A stretch of DNA of 64,000 bases from Acidobacteriota bacterium (GCA_016208495.1 JACQXX010000040.1:21786-85785), one strand, 5' to 3'. Counted from the stretch's first letter, positions 7,189 to 15,864 are shown. A program made the numbers and translations. The notes: generated by a model from the letters alone, not told the origin.

Positions 7189-10100
7189 CACTCAAACGCC
7201 GCCCAGTGTTCGGGTGACTGGTAGGCAGGGTTTTTGAGCATGTGGAGCTGGGCTTTTCGCAGGGCCTGGGTTGGTGGAAGATGATAGGTAAATAATTGTT
7301 CGTAAAAGAGTTTCATCAATTCTGAGGTGACTTTGTCATCCACGGCCCATTGGGTGCCGACCACCGTGCGGGCGCCGGCCAGCAAAAAGGCCCGTGAAAA
7401 CGAGAGCGGTCCTTCGCCCTCGATCAATTTTCCATCCGCGGTCTGACAGGCACTGATCACCACCAAATCAGTTTTTAAAGGCAAACCGGCAATATCCATC
7501 AGGGTTAAAAACCCATCCTGGGCCTTGCCCTGGGAATCAAGCAGCGAGAACAACAGCCCCGAAAGGGATGGGTCTTTTTCGCGAATCACGCTATGGGTCG
7601 CAATATGGATCATCTGAAACTGATTTGCCTTTCCTTCGGACAAAAGGCTCCGACTGGCATCAAATCCCAGTTTCTTGACGACTTTTCCTTTACACAACCG
7701 CTCAATTAAAGCGGCTTCGGCACTTGAAGCCGGGAGGCGTGAAAACCGTAGCCCTCGAAACGTATTCGAGGGTTCAGCGATTTCGACCCGCTCTGATTTC
7801 GTTCCGCTCAAGCGGGCAACCTGTGGCAATCTGGAATCCGCCAGGGTAAATACCGGATCCGCCATCACCAGGATTGATCCTGCCTCTTGAGTGGGTTTTG
7901 ATTGGCGTTGCAGAAGTTGACTGGCAAAGGTCGCTGATGGGCTATAACTGATTTCACACTGAGCAAGAAGTGGAAGTACTGGTTTTTCTGGAAGTGGCAA
8001 CGCCGCCAGCGGCACCCAGTTGAGCACATCAGACCGCACCATAATCAGGCGGCTGATACTGGGCGGTAAGGCCAGCGGGCGCAACAGTTGGGTTGAAAGT
8101 TTGGCGAGCGTGGGCTTGAGTCCCGAGGTGGGGGTGGAAGCTACTTTAAAATTGGCCTGGGAACGGGGAACACTGGCCTGTAACTCGTTGATGAGCGGTT
8201 GCAGTTCGGCTTTGGATGGGAGCGTCACACTTCGGAATCCGCCCTCGGTCATAATCCAGGCATAGGAGGCAAATTCACCGACGTGAAATTCAACCAGTGC
8301 CGTGCTGGCATCTACCATTTTTTGAAGGCTCGTCAAATCAGGGTTGGTTAATCCGGCGGGCTTGATGGGTGAAGTCAAGGTGGCAGCTAGCCGGTCTTTT
8401 GTCCGCAGGAGCGGCGCCAGTTGCCGTTCCACTTTTTCAAGGTCAGAGGCTTGTGGCTGATCGGTTATCAACAGTGCGGCCCGTTGTGCCGCCAGACGGT
8501 TTATTTCAACTTTGACTTCAGAAAGCTGTTTCCACTCCACGGGTAAGCTATCGGCTTCGGATTGAGTTAACTCAGTGGTTGCCATTTTCTCGACCATACC
8601 TCGGGCCAGCCGACGCTCATTCCACAAAAAGGCTTCCTGGTCATACCCTTTGGCGGGCGAAGCTTTGTGTTTGCGAAAGAGAATTTCGATCAAGGCGTCA
8701 TACATGGTTTGGGTGGTCGCAAAGTAGTCAATCTGGGCCAAACCCGGTGTATTTTGTTTGAGCGTCTCGGTTAACCTGATCGCTTCCCGCAAATCAGCCT
8801 CAGCTTGATCAAGTTGATTGGTCAGAATGCCAATCCGGGCCTGCCAGTAAAGCGTGTTGGAGAGCCAGTCTGGAGACGAAACTGACTGAAGCAGTTCCCT
8901 GGATTCAGCCAGATACAGCGATGCCTGTTTATAGTTTTGGCGATCAGCTTCAACCCGCCCGGCAACGTTTAATGCCGCCGCAAGGTCGCGATTGGATTGG
9001 AGCTCTCGAAGTTTTGGAATCGCTTTGTGCTCTAACAACTCAATGGCTTCCTGGTGTTTCCCTAATTTTTGGAGCATGGTCGCCACGTTGTGATAGAGGA
9101 TGGCCTGCAAATGAAGATCATTCATTTGAGGCAACAGTTCGAGTGCTGACCGACAAAAGGTGGAGGCCGTTTCAAGGTTTCCCCGACGATACCAGGCCCA
9201 TCCAATTAAATACGTGGCGGTTGCCGTCTGGCTTGTGAGCTGGTTGCTTTTTGCCAGTGGCAGGGCTTTATCCCGCAATAAATCAAACGCATCATCCCAC
9301 CGACCTATAAAAATATAGTGTGCTGCCTGATTACACCAAACCTGTAGTTTGGTTTCCGGTGGATCAGATTCCACCAACAAACTGGCAGCTTTGGTGTGGG
9401 CAGTTTCGGCGGCATCAAAAAATCCACCGGCATCGTAATCAACAGCCAATCCACTCAACATTAAGGCTTCAGCCTCACGTAAATGAAATGTTTTCAAAAC
9501 CACCAGGGCCTCTTCGATTACTGGTATAATCGCGACACTATTTCCTAAACAATACTCATTCCTGGAAACATCAAGGGCACGTTTCGCCCAATGAAGATGG
9601 TCCCCCAATTCCAGATAAAATTGGCGAACACGTTCAAACCCCTGGCTGGCTGCCCGAAACCGACCTCGTTTTTCATTTTGTTGTGCCAGGGCAGAGACAG
9701 CTATTAATCGCCCACCCCTTTCACCTGTTGCAGCTAATTTGACTTCTGCCTGCTGGTACAGGTCTTCGGCCTGATCAAAGTTCCCCTGGCGTGAGAGGGC
9801 ATCAGCGGCTTTTTTGAGAGCAAAACCTTCCATTCGTTGGTCACCTTGTTGCCGGGCAAGTGTAGCAACCTCAAGGAAACCTTCAGATGTTCGGGTATTT
9901 TTCGCAGTGTTAAAGGCTGCCTGGAGCACACTCCGAGATGCAAATTCACCTGAAGAGCATTCTGAAACCACGATTGAACACTCTTTGGGTACTGTATGGC
10001 TCGTCAATGATGCCTTCACCACAATTTTGTAAATCCCCACCTGGTTCGCCTTCCAATACCCTTCTTCAAATCCCCACAGCCCGGTTGGGGTATCAACCTG

Positions 10101-10367
10101 GAACACTTCGGTTCCACCAGGTTCAATCACGCTGCAACTCAGATCCAACCCGCGCTGTTCAACCCTGACTTTCATGGTTGCCGGTTGAGAGAGCATCAGT
10201 TCAAAAACGATTTGCTGGCCGGGTGACCAGATCAGCTTTTGTTCCTGATTCAGGGTTAGCTTGTGGGCTGGAACCTGAGCCTGCATCGGCTGGGAAACCA
10301 AACACAAGGGAATGATCCAAAGCCATCTGGAAAAATTTTTCAAAAAAAGCGAGAAGAGGTGAATCAT
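7170..10367 (-). CDS. Exported TPR-CHAT protein (caspase-fold protease)
   Basis: Protein of 1065 aa from the ATG at 10367, chosen because GAGAGG lies 6 bases upstream and it opens a signal peptide (MIHLFSLFLKNF, then WLWIIPLCLVSQPMQAQ). A short beta domain follows, then about ten tetratricopeptide repeats across residues 160-560, a linker helix region, and a C-terminal CHAT domain from about 760. The caspase-like dyad is present: His925 in IHIATHSVI and Cys974 in VVISACQTADG, with the conserved GARTVVGTQWAVDD and a final EHWAAFECYGDW block. CHAT domains are cysteine peptidases related to caspases and separase. The signal peptide places this one outside the cytoplasm, in the same compartment as the external domain of the neighbouring probable anti-sigma factor. 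Confidence 0.92.
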   Translation of the reverse strand: MIHLFSLFLKNFSRWLWIIPLCLVSQPMQAQVPAHKLTLNQEQKLIWSPGQQIVFELMLSQPATMKVRVEQRGLDLSCSVIEPGGTEVFQVDTPTGLWGFEEGYWKANQVGIYKIVVKASLTSHTVPKECSIVVSECSSGEFASRSVLQAAFNTAKNTRTSEGFLEVATLARQQGDQRMEGFALKKAADALSRQGNFDQAEDLYQQAEVKLAATGERGGRLIAVSALAQQNEKRGRFRAASQGFERVRQFYLELGDHLHWAKRALDVSRNEYCLGNSVAIIPVIEEALVVLKTFHLREAEALMLSGLAVDYDAGGFFDAAETAHTKAASLLVESDPPETKLQVWCNQAAHYIFIGRWDDAFDLLRDKALPLAKSNQLTSQTATATYLIGWAWYRRGNLETASTFCRSALELLPQMNDLHLQAILYHNVATMLQKLGKHQEAIELLEHKAIPKLRELQSNRDLAAALNVAGRVEADRQNYKQASLYLAESRELLQSVSSPDWLSNTLYWQARIGILTNQLDQAEADLREAIRLTETLKQNTPGLAQIDYFATTQTMYDALIEILFRKHKASPAKGYDQEAFLWNERRLARGMVEKMATTELTQSEADSLPVEWKQLSEVKVEINRLAAQRAALLITDQPQASDLEKVERQLAPLLRTKDRLAATLTSPIKPAGLTNPDLTSLQKMVDASTALVEFHVGEFASYAWIMTEGGFRSVTLPSKAELQPLINELQASVPRSQANFKVASTPTSGLKPTLAKLSTQLLRPLALPPSISRLIMVRSDVLNWVPLAALPLPEKPVLPLLAQCEISYSPSATFASQLLQRQSKPTQEAGSILVMADPVFTLADSRLPQVARLSGTKSERVEIAEPSNTFRGLRFSRLPASSAEAALIERLCKGKVVKKLGFDASRSLLSEGKANQFQMIHIATHSVIREKDPSLSGLLFSLLDSQGKAQDGFLTLMDIAGLPLKTDLVVISACQTADGKLIEGEGPLSFSRAFLLAGARTVVGTQWAVDDKVTSELMKLFYEQLFTYHLPPTQALRKAQLHMLKNPAYQSPEHWAAFECYGDWR

Positions 10368-10556
10368 TTTGGGCCTCTCGTGCAAATAACTATCAGACAA
10401 CAAAAATGAGCCATCTGAAGAGGAATCTAAAAAATTCCACATCAGGCGTAGGCTCTCAGTAAAACCACGAGATGCACCTTACTGGCCAACAAGGTGGACC
10501 AGGGTTGAACTGAGATCAAAGGGTTCATACACCAAATAAGTTGAGGATAAGCAAAT

Positions 10557-11819
10557 ATGAAGATATCACAGTTGATGGGCTGTGTCCGCAGCCTGCGCAG
10601 GGTAACGTGTGTTTTGGCGACAATTTTACCGGTGCTGGCACTGGTGTGTAGCCCGGTCTTTTCACAATCACCCCGCCAGGCCGGAGCTGGCTTTACCAAT
10701 CAGGGACTGGGTGAAGAGGCCCATATCACCCTAACTATCAATAATTCCATCATTGCCGCCGGTCAAACAGTACAAACGACGCTCCCCAACAGTGGTCAGC
10801 CGCAAAGTACAAATGGTGGGGCATCCGATGGATATATCGTGGTTTATAGCACTGCCGGCACCATTGTCTGGTCAACTTTTCTTGGTGGAAGCCAGCCTGA
10901 TGCCATTCGCAGTGCGGTGGTTACCTCGTCAAATGTGCTCATCCTGACTGGAGTTACCGAGTCATCCGACTTTCCAGTCACCGACGGTTCAACTCTTGAG
11001 GGTCCGTCAGGTGCCTTTGTGGCCGCGATCAATCTGGATACCCAATCGCTGGTCTATTCATCAATTCTTTCAAGTACCAGCATTGAGATTGGCCACAACC
11101 TGATTCAACTTTCTGACGGTCGAGTGGCTCTTGTCGGAGAGCATACCAGCAATGGTGTCACCACCGGGTTTGTGGCTGTGCAACCTCCAATTGGGGAAAC
11201 AGGAAGCCGGCTCGTGCTTGAACTGGATGGACCTGCGTTTGGAATTGCCCAAAACACCAACGGGAACCTGATTGTCGTGGGTGGCTATGATACCGGTCTT
11301 GGGTTTATCAAGGGTGTCAATCCGACCACCCTCGAAATCACCTCCGCACTTGACCTGCCCATGATTGGCCAGACAGTCAAGGTTGGAGGCAATGGCAAAA
11401 TTTGGGTTGGTGGAAGCCATCTCAATTTATCAAATCGCCCTTCCTCGCACTTTCAACCGCTAGACGGCGAAGACGGTAGCTTGGGACAACTGGGCCGACC
11501 ACCTATCTCAAAACCAGTGTTTGGCACCATTTTGGATCAACCTGATTTCGCCACCAACATTGAAGATGTAGTCTTTATCCCAACCCCGCACCCAGTTACT
11601 GATTTACGTGTAGCAGACGATGGCCAGGTCTGGTTTTGCGGTCCAGTTGGCGCTCAGGGCTATGTTGGGCGGGTGGATACGTCGTTGACGCTTCATACCG
11701 AGTCGGAGTCCTTGCCTGGCCAGGCCAATTCGCTCAATCTGGCTGCAACTGGATATACAGTTGTCGGGAAAGTCCCGCAAACCACTGGTTCAGAAGCGTT
11801 TGTGCGCTACGAACCGTAA
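10557..11819 (+). CDS. Secreted beta-propeller (SBBP-like) protein
   Basis: Exported protein of 420 aa. A signal peptide lies within residues 14-37 (VTCVLATILPVLALVCSPVF, then SQS). The rest is beta-rich, with SBBP-type propeller motifs such as GTIVWSTFLGGSQPDAIRSA, VTESSDFPVTDGS and LVVGGYDTG-like turns. Such repeats are common in large exported proteins of Acidobacteriota and have no catalytic signature. The start codon is ATG at 10557 with a modest GAGG about 10 bases upstream. It is transcribed divergently from the CHAT gene, so the roughly 190 bp between them should hold both promoters. A strong terminator follows at 11853. Confidence 0.75.
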   Translation: MKISQLMGCVRSLRRVTCVLATILPVLALVCSPVFSQSPRQAGAGFTNQGLGEEAHITLTINNSIIAAGQTVQTTLPNSGQPQSTNGGASDGYIVVYSTAGTIVWSTFLGGSQPDAIRSAVVTSSNVLILTGVTESSDFPVTDGSTLEGPSGAFVAAINLDTQSLVYSSILSSTSIEIGHNLIQLSDGRVALVGEHTSNGVTTGFVAVQPPIGETGSRLVLELDGPAFGIAQNTNGNLIVVGGYDTGLGFIKGVNPTTLEITSALDLPMIGQTVKVGGNGKIWVGGSHLNLSNRPSSHFQPLDGEDGSLGQLGRPPISKPVFGTILDQPDFATNIEDVVFIPTPHPVTDLRVADDGQVWFCGPVGAQGYVGRVDTSLTLHTESESLPGQANSLNLAATGYTVVGKVPQTTGSEAFVRYEP

Positions 11820-11852
11820 TCCAGTCCAGATCATTCATTGAGTGAGGTAACA

Positions 11853-11890
11853 CCGGCGGCAGTTCAGGATTGCCGCCGGCTTTGATTTTA
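11853..11890 (+). terminator. Rho-independent terminator after the beta-propeller gene
   Basis: CCGGCGGCA (11853-11861) pairs perfectly with TGCCGCCGG (11871-11879) around a 9-base loop. The stem is followed by CTTTGATTTTA. It starts 34 bp after the stop codon at 11819. The T-tract is interrupted, but stem strength and position support the call. The remaining gap to 12093 is AT-rich with no gene seen. Confidence 0.75.
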
Positions 11891-12093
11891 CCAATCAAAG
11901 TAATAAAAGTAATGCCTGATTGGATTTCTTAAATTCAGCTTTTCCACAAAGCCGCACTCGTGACACCCAAAACAGCTAACTTTCTAAAATGAAAGCATTT
12001 ACCCTCATCAAAAACACCTACAGACTCTGCACAAGAACATTATAAACACATCAAAGTAATATAATTATAGCACATTCCTTCATTCACCTATTA

Positions 12094-12213
12094 CCTGTCA
12101 CCTTGTCCCCCTGTCACCTTGTCCCCCTGTCACCCTGTCACCCTGTCACCCTGTCACCACCCTGTCACCCTGTCACCCTGTCACCCTGTCACCCTGTCAC
12201 CCTGTCACCCTTG
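12094..12213. repeat. CCCTGTCA octamer array
   Basis: About fourteen 8-bp units (CCCTGTCA, some as CCTTGTCC) with one 3-bp phase shift near 12158. This is the same repeat family as 3858-3935. The rightmost units are inside the macro-domain gene and encode its last residues (GDRVTG) and stop codon. Confidence 0.9.
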
Positions 12214-12719
12214 CGTTTCCAATCACGATACGCGGCGGCCATCTCGTCAGCGGCGTCCGATTCGGCAACGCGACCGGTGCCGGTACACAAACCAGGACAA
12301 AACACATCTGAGACCAATCCAGAAATGCTGTTTGCTGCGCGTAAAACGGCCACCATTGCGTGATAAGCGTTCACATGACTACATGGGCCGGGAAACTCCA
12401 TTGTCGGCGCTAAAATCAAAAATGGCACCTGTTCGTGATGAGTTCGAATCACCAAACTGGCGCCGACCGGTAATTTTCCTTCGGGTCGCTGGGCAATGAG
12501 GTCTTGAACCCGGTTTTGGACTCGCTGGCCAAACAACTCGAAATATTCGCGGTCAATGCCGCCATCCATAAACCCGTAGCTGTTGGCCGGTGACACCACA
12601 CACGAGTGGGCAACCGCGATCAAATCGGCACAAACAATTTCCACCTCGGGAAAGGGAGCAAAGGCTCGCCGCCATTCGGTCACAAGTTGGGCATTGAGAT
12701 CCACCAGATGAAGTTTCAT
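12189..12719 (-). CDS. Macro-domain protein
   Basis: Protein of 176 aa with a single macro domain, a fold that binds or hydrolyses ADP-ribose derivatives. Visible signatures are the N-terminal strand MKLHLVDLNAQLV, the ligand loop CVVSPANSYGFMDGGID, the central APTMEFPG segment and the C-terminal GLCTGTGRV, which corresponds to the second phosphate-binding loop. The substrate is unknown, and the loop resembles macro proteins of the Appr-1-p processing type only broadly. The last six residues and the stop are supplied by the octamer repeat array, so the original C-terminus may have been replaced. No clear ribosome-binding site precedes the ATG at 12719. Confidence 0.85.
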   Translation of the reverse strand: MKLHLVDLNAQLVTEWRRAFAPFPEVEIVCADLIAVAHSCVVSPANSYGFMDGGIDREYFELFGQRVQNRVQDLIAQRPEGKLPVGASLVIRTHHEQVPFLILAPTMEFPGPCSHVNAYHAMVAVLRAANSISGLVSDVFCPGLCTGTGRVAESDAADEMAAAYRDWKRKGDRVTG

Positions 12720-12727
12720 ATCGGGTT

Positions 12728-12829
12728 AGGGCCAGGGGCTGAAGAAAACGGGCTCAGGGCTTGGGGTTTTTCGAGAGATTGATTATGCCGCCCCCAGCCC
12801 TCAACCCTCAACCCTCAGCCCCTGGCCCT
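12728..12829. repeat. Inverted-repeat element with dispersed-repeat core
   Basis: AGGGCCAGGGGCTGA (12728-12742) is repeated perfectly in inverse orientation at 12815-12829, bounding a 102-bp unit. Positions 12736-12766 match 19163-19193 (inside the EVE gene) at 29 of 31 bases. The right arm contains a CAACCCT direct repeat. It lies between the macro gene start and the first iteron. Confidence 0.8.
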
Positions 12830-12837
12830 GTTTGAGG

Positions 12838-13777
12838 GTGGGGTAGGACCCGGACCGGGCCGAAAAACGGCGACCTCAGGGGTGGGGTAGGACCCGGACC
12901 AGCTCTTCCAGAAGATATTATAACTAACCTATATACACAGACTTATACTCTTTCTAGCATGCCATTCCAGCAGGGAATCAGCCCTCGTTTGACCATTGAA
13001 CCCACGTGCAAAAGCGGTTTTTCAGCTTCACGGGGACTGGGTTTACCACAATGTGACTGGTGAAACCAAAGCAACTTGTACCGACCGCCTACCCAAGAAA
13101 CAATCTATCTAAATACATCTAACTAAAATAAAATCAACAATTTAAAATCAAAATTCAGTATTTTCTAAAGTATCTTTTACGCGATTTAGGGTGGGGTAGG
13201 ACCCGGACCGCCAGACCAGAAAGGTGGCTCATGGGTGGGGTAGGACCCGGACCCAAGCCACTCAAGGCCAAAACCTGGCATTCTTTTGGGAAAACCATGT
13301 AACTATATGATTTTACTACTCTTACCTGTGATTTTATTCCTTTCGGTAAAAGTTTTGGATACGCCTGTTTTCCAGGGCTGGGCTCACTGAAATTCGATTC
13401 CAGCGTCAACGAAACCGGGGTGGGGTAGGACCCGGACCCAAATCGAAAAAATTGAGGTCTTGGGGTGGGGTAGGACCCGGACCCAAAGGGTCAAAAAGGG
13501 GGTCAAGGTGGGGTAGGACCCGGACCCAAAACGGTCCAGACAATTCATGTGGGTGGGGTAGGACCCGGACCCATGTGGGGTAGGACCCGGACCCATGTGG
13601 GGTAGGACCCGGACCCATGTGGGGTAGGACCCGGACCCGAGCATCGAAAATTAGTCGAAAATCCAGGAATCTCTGGACCAAACGCCCCATGGGTGGGGTA
13701 GGACCCGGACCCAAGTGGGGTAGGACCCGGACCCAAGTGGGGTAGGACCCGGACCCAGGTGGGGTAGGACCCGGACC
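12838..13777. repeat. Fifteen-copy iteron array, candidate replication origin
   Basis: Fifteen exact copies of GTGGGGTAGGACCCGGACC, all in the same orientation. They begin at 12838, 12882, 13191, 13235, 13420, 13465, 13508, 13553, 13575, 13597, 13619, 13693, 13715, 13737 and 13759. Two runs of four are spaced exactly 22 bp; the others are mostly 43-45 bp apart. The core contains the internal direct repeat GGACCC-GGACCC. The array lies immediately upstream of a RepA-like gene, which is the arrangement of an iteron origin where the initiator binds and counts copies. Reading frames across the array are artefacts of the repeat. Confidence 0.88.
13090..13190. other. AT-rich tract between iteron clusters
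   Basis: About 100 bp strongly enriched in A and T, ending right at the third iteron. It contrasts with the GC-rich iterons and is a candidate DNA-unwinding element. The preceding stretch 12901-13089 holds no gene I can support. Confidence 0.5.
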
Positions 13778-13837
13778 CGCCATTCCCACAAACTACAGAA
13801 AAAAAAGGCTTTACATACCCTAAATTTTTCTCTAACA

Positions 13838-13926
13838 TGTATTAAGACTTATTTAAGACTTATTTAAGACACAATACATGCGCGCGTGCGCGCGAGTGTG
13901 TGTTTTTCACTTTTTTTGTTTTTTTG
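13838..13926. promoter_or_regulatory. Triple 11-mer, alternating purine-pyrimidine tract and T-runs before rep
   Basis: Three tandem copies of TTAAGACTTAT, the last one degenerate, lie at about 13843-13873. They are followed by an alternating purine-pyrimidine tract rich in GC and GT steps (about 13877-13904, Z-DNA-prone), then T-runs up to the rep gene. AT-rich multimers beside iterons are the usual melting site of such origins; the segment may also carry the rep promoter. Confidence 0.6.
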
Positions 13927-13953
13927 ATCGAAACCTGGTTTTGAGCAACGTGT

Positions 13954-15516
13954 ATGGCTGATGAACTTCCCCTGTATCCCGACGAAATAGACGAACTAGA
14001 ACCCCAAAAAGCACAAGACTTGCTCAAAAACGAATATCTGATTCGTTCGGAACTCAACCTGGAACGGTGGCCCGGAATCTGGCAAGCCGCCAACAAAACC
14101 ACCGAATTTAATGAAATCAGAACCATCGAGCGAAAAATCAGGCTCAACAACAAAGAAATTCTGGCCAAAGTAACCATTGTGCCGGACCTGCAATTTGGGA
14201 CACTCAACACCGAGGACCAGAAAACCCTCTATGCACTGCTTTCGATTTGGGAAAAAAAGGGCCGGCCTGACAAAATTCATTTCACCATCCGGGGAATTTT
14301 GAAAGCCCTTGACCGCCAGTACGGCAAAATTGCCCGTGAAGGAATCATCAACTCACTCAAGCGACTCAAGGCGGTTGATATCACGTGGGAAAATTCATTC
14401 TTTGACAAAACCCAGAACAAAACCATCAAGCAACTGGCAATGTTCAACATCATTTCGTTTTTGTCGCTGACGTCTGAAGAATCCGAAGATTCCGTCGAAG
14501 ACGAAATCACCGTTACCTTCCACGAACTCATTCACTCAAACCTCAAAAGCTACCATTCGATTCCCACGAAGTATCACGTGTTGATTGGAATCAAAAATCC
14601 TCTGGCTCAACTGGTTTACAAGTACATCGAGCCTCGATTGTACTCCGCCACCCGATTTGAACGGCGAACCAGGGATCTGCTGAAAGACCTGGCCATTCAA
14701 TCCGCCCGGTACCACAAGCTTTCGAATCGGGTGGATGCGCTTAGCCGCGCGATTCGCGAACTTCAGGGACTCAAAATCCAGAATGGCGTGCTCTCGGTCT
14801 ATCTCGAACCCAGCAAAGATGATGATTACAAACTCGTTGCCATTAAAACCAAAAATCAAGCTGAACAAATCCTCGAAAACACGATTGAATCCACCGCCGA
14901 AGTCACACAAATCGAAATTGAAAGAAGTATTATAATTGAAGATGCTTCGACTGGAAATAAAATCCAATCTGGACTGGAAATTAAAGCTTTTGAACTATTT
15001 CGGAGCAAATTCAAGGTCGTGAGAAAACGACCGACACTGAAAGAATTTGAGAGGGCAAAGCACTGGATCGAAGTATTCCAAAATTCGTTACAAACATTTG
15101 AGGAATTTATTGGATTTGCTGAAACGGAAGCCCGGAAAACCAACTTCAAAATTCAAAATCTAGGCGGGCTGGAGCAGTATTTCGACCAGTTTATCAACCG
15201 ACCACCAATGGCAGATGCAGACCTGGAGAGCCCGGATAAAAAGACCCTGGAATCAGAGCCCACAACGGATCAGACAACCATTCACAGCGAAAAAGAGAAA
15301 GCCTTTCAGTGCTTGAGAATGATGTCTGAAACCGAACAAGCCTACTGGTGTCAGTCGGCGAAATCGTTCCTGCATCGCTCAGACCCAGCCACATTAAAGA
15401 AAATATTGACCTTTACTCCCGAGGTGCAAAAGGAAACCTTGCTGGCTGTCGCCGCCAGGCAATTTGCGGCTGCGATTCTGATTGTCGCCCAAAATGTGTA
15501 CCAGTTTGATGATTGA
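13954..15516 (+). CDS. RepA-like replication initiator protein
   Basis: Protein of 520 aa whose first 300 residues follow the replication initiator protein A (RPA) pattern of two winged-helix domains. The sequence VTIVPDLQFGTLNTEDQKTL is followed by FTIRGILKALDRQYG and INSLKRLKAVDITWE. The second winged helix contains NPLAQLVYKYIEPRLY, then RYHKLSNRVDALSRAIRELQ. The remaining part (about 330-520) is charged and helical with no family I recognise. Such proteins bind iterons to start replication, and fifteen iterons lie upstream within 1.1 kb. The ATG at 13954 has only a weak GAGC upstream. No parA/parB or relaxase gene is visible nearby. Confidence 0.8.
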   Translation: MADELPLYPDEIDELEPQKAQDLLKNEYLIRSELNLERWPGIWQAANKTTEFNEIRTIERKIRLNNKEILAKVTIVPDLQFGTLNTEDQKTLYALLSIWEKKGRPDKIHFTIRGILKALDRQYGKIAREGIINSLKRLKAVDITWENSFFDKTQNKTIKQLAMFNIISFLSLTSEESEDSVEDEITVTFHELIHSNLKSYHSIPTKYHVLIGIKNPLAQLVYKYIEPRLYSATRFERRTRDLLKDLAIQSARYHKLSNRVDALSRAIRELQGLKIQNGVLSVYLEPSKDDDYKLVAIKTKNQAEQILENTIESTAEVTQIEIERSIIIEDASTGNKIQSGLEIKAFELFRSKFKVVRKRPTLKEFERAKHWIEVFQNSLQTFEEFIGFAETEARKTNFKIQNLGGLEQYFDQFINRPPMADADLESPDKKTLESEPTTDQTTIHSEKEKAFQCLRMMSETEQAYWCQSAKSFLHRSDPATLKKILTFTPEVQKETLLAVAARQFAAAILIVAQNVYQFDD

Positions 15517-15537
15517 CAGCCTCCGACCGCAGCAATT

Positions 15538-15688
15538 CTTAGGGAGCGTTAAAAAGCAACTTCCCGTTTTCATTTGGAACACCAGCAATTGGATTGAGCA
15601 TCCCGAACGGCAGCGCTTCGCGGTGCAAAACCAAAACCTGGACGTGGCAGAACACGCCCCAGGAACTTATTTTTTAAGGCTCCCTTAG
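15538..15688. mobile_element. MITE-like element, about 151 bp
   Basis: The left end (15538-15555, TTAGGGAGCGTTAAAAA) and right end (15671-15688, TTTTTAAGGCTCCCTTA) are inverted copies with few mismatches, and the similarity reaches about 25 bp inward. There is no transposase inside. Size and terminal inverted repeats fit a miniature inverted-repeat element, but no clear target duplication was seen. Confidence 0.55.
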
Positions 15689-15718
15689 TTTGGATGATGA
15701 TAAGCAAAATCAGTGATT

Positions 15719-15826
15719 TAGCTCCGTAGGAGCGTTGTAAAATGGCTGTGGTGCGAAGCCCACGGGCCCGGCCAGGAAGAGACCCACGCCCTGCAAGGCG
15801 TTGTAAAATGAGCGAGTGCCTGGGCC
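15719..15826. repeat. Paired dispersed-repeat units
   Basis: Two units share GCGTTGTAAAATG exactly (15732-15744 and 15798-15810). The first is preceded by the near-palindrome GCTCCGTAGGAGC, the second by GCCCTGCAAGGC, each able to form a small stem. Intergenic repeats with the GCTCCGTAGGAGC stem are, from memory, frequent in Acidobacteriota. The 348-bp gap 15517-15864 otherwise holds the MITE-like element and no gene. Confidence 0.55.
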
Positions 15827-15864
15827 CAAGAATCAAACAAAGAATTGCTGCTCCGACCAGAGCC

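Noticed and set aside
12094..12213. Octamer array as a CRISPR array
   Set aside because: Units are 8 bp, contiguous and without spacers; no cas genes are present.
13155..13838. Minus-strand open frames rich in GSGSYPT/VRVLPH/GPGPTP repeats
   Set aside because: They are the 22-bp iteron read in all three frames in turn; no start signals and no domain.
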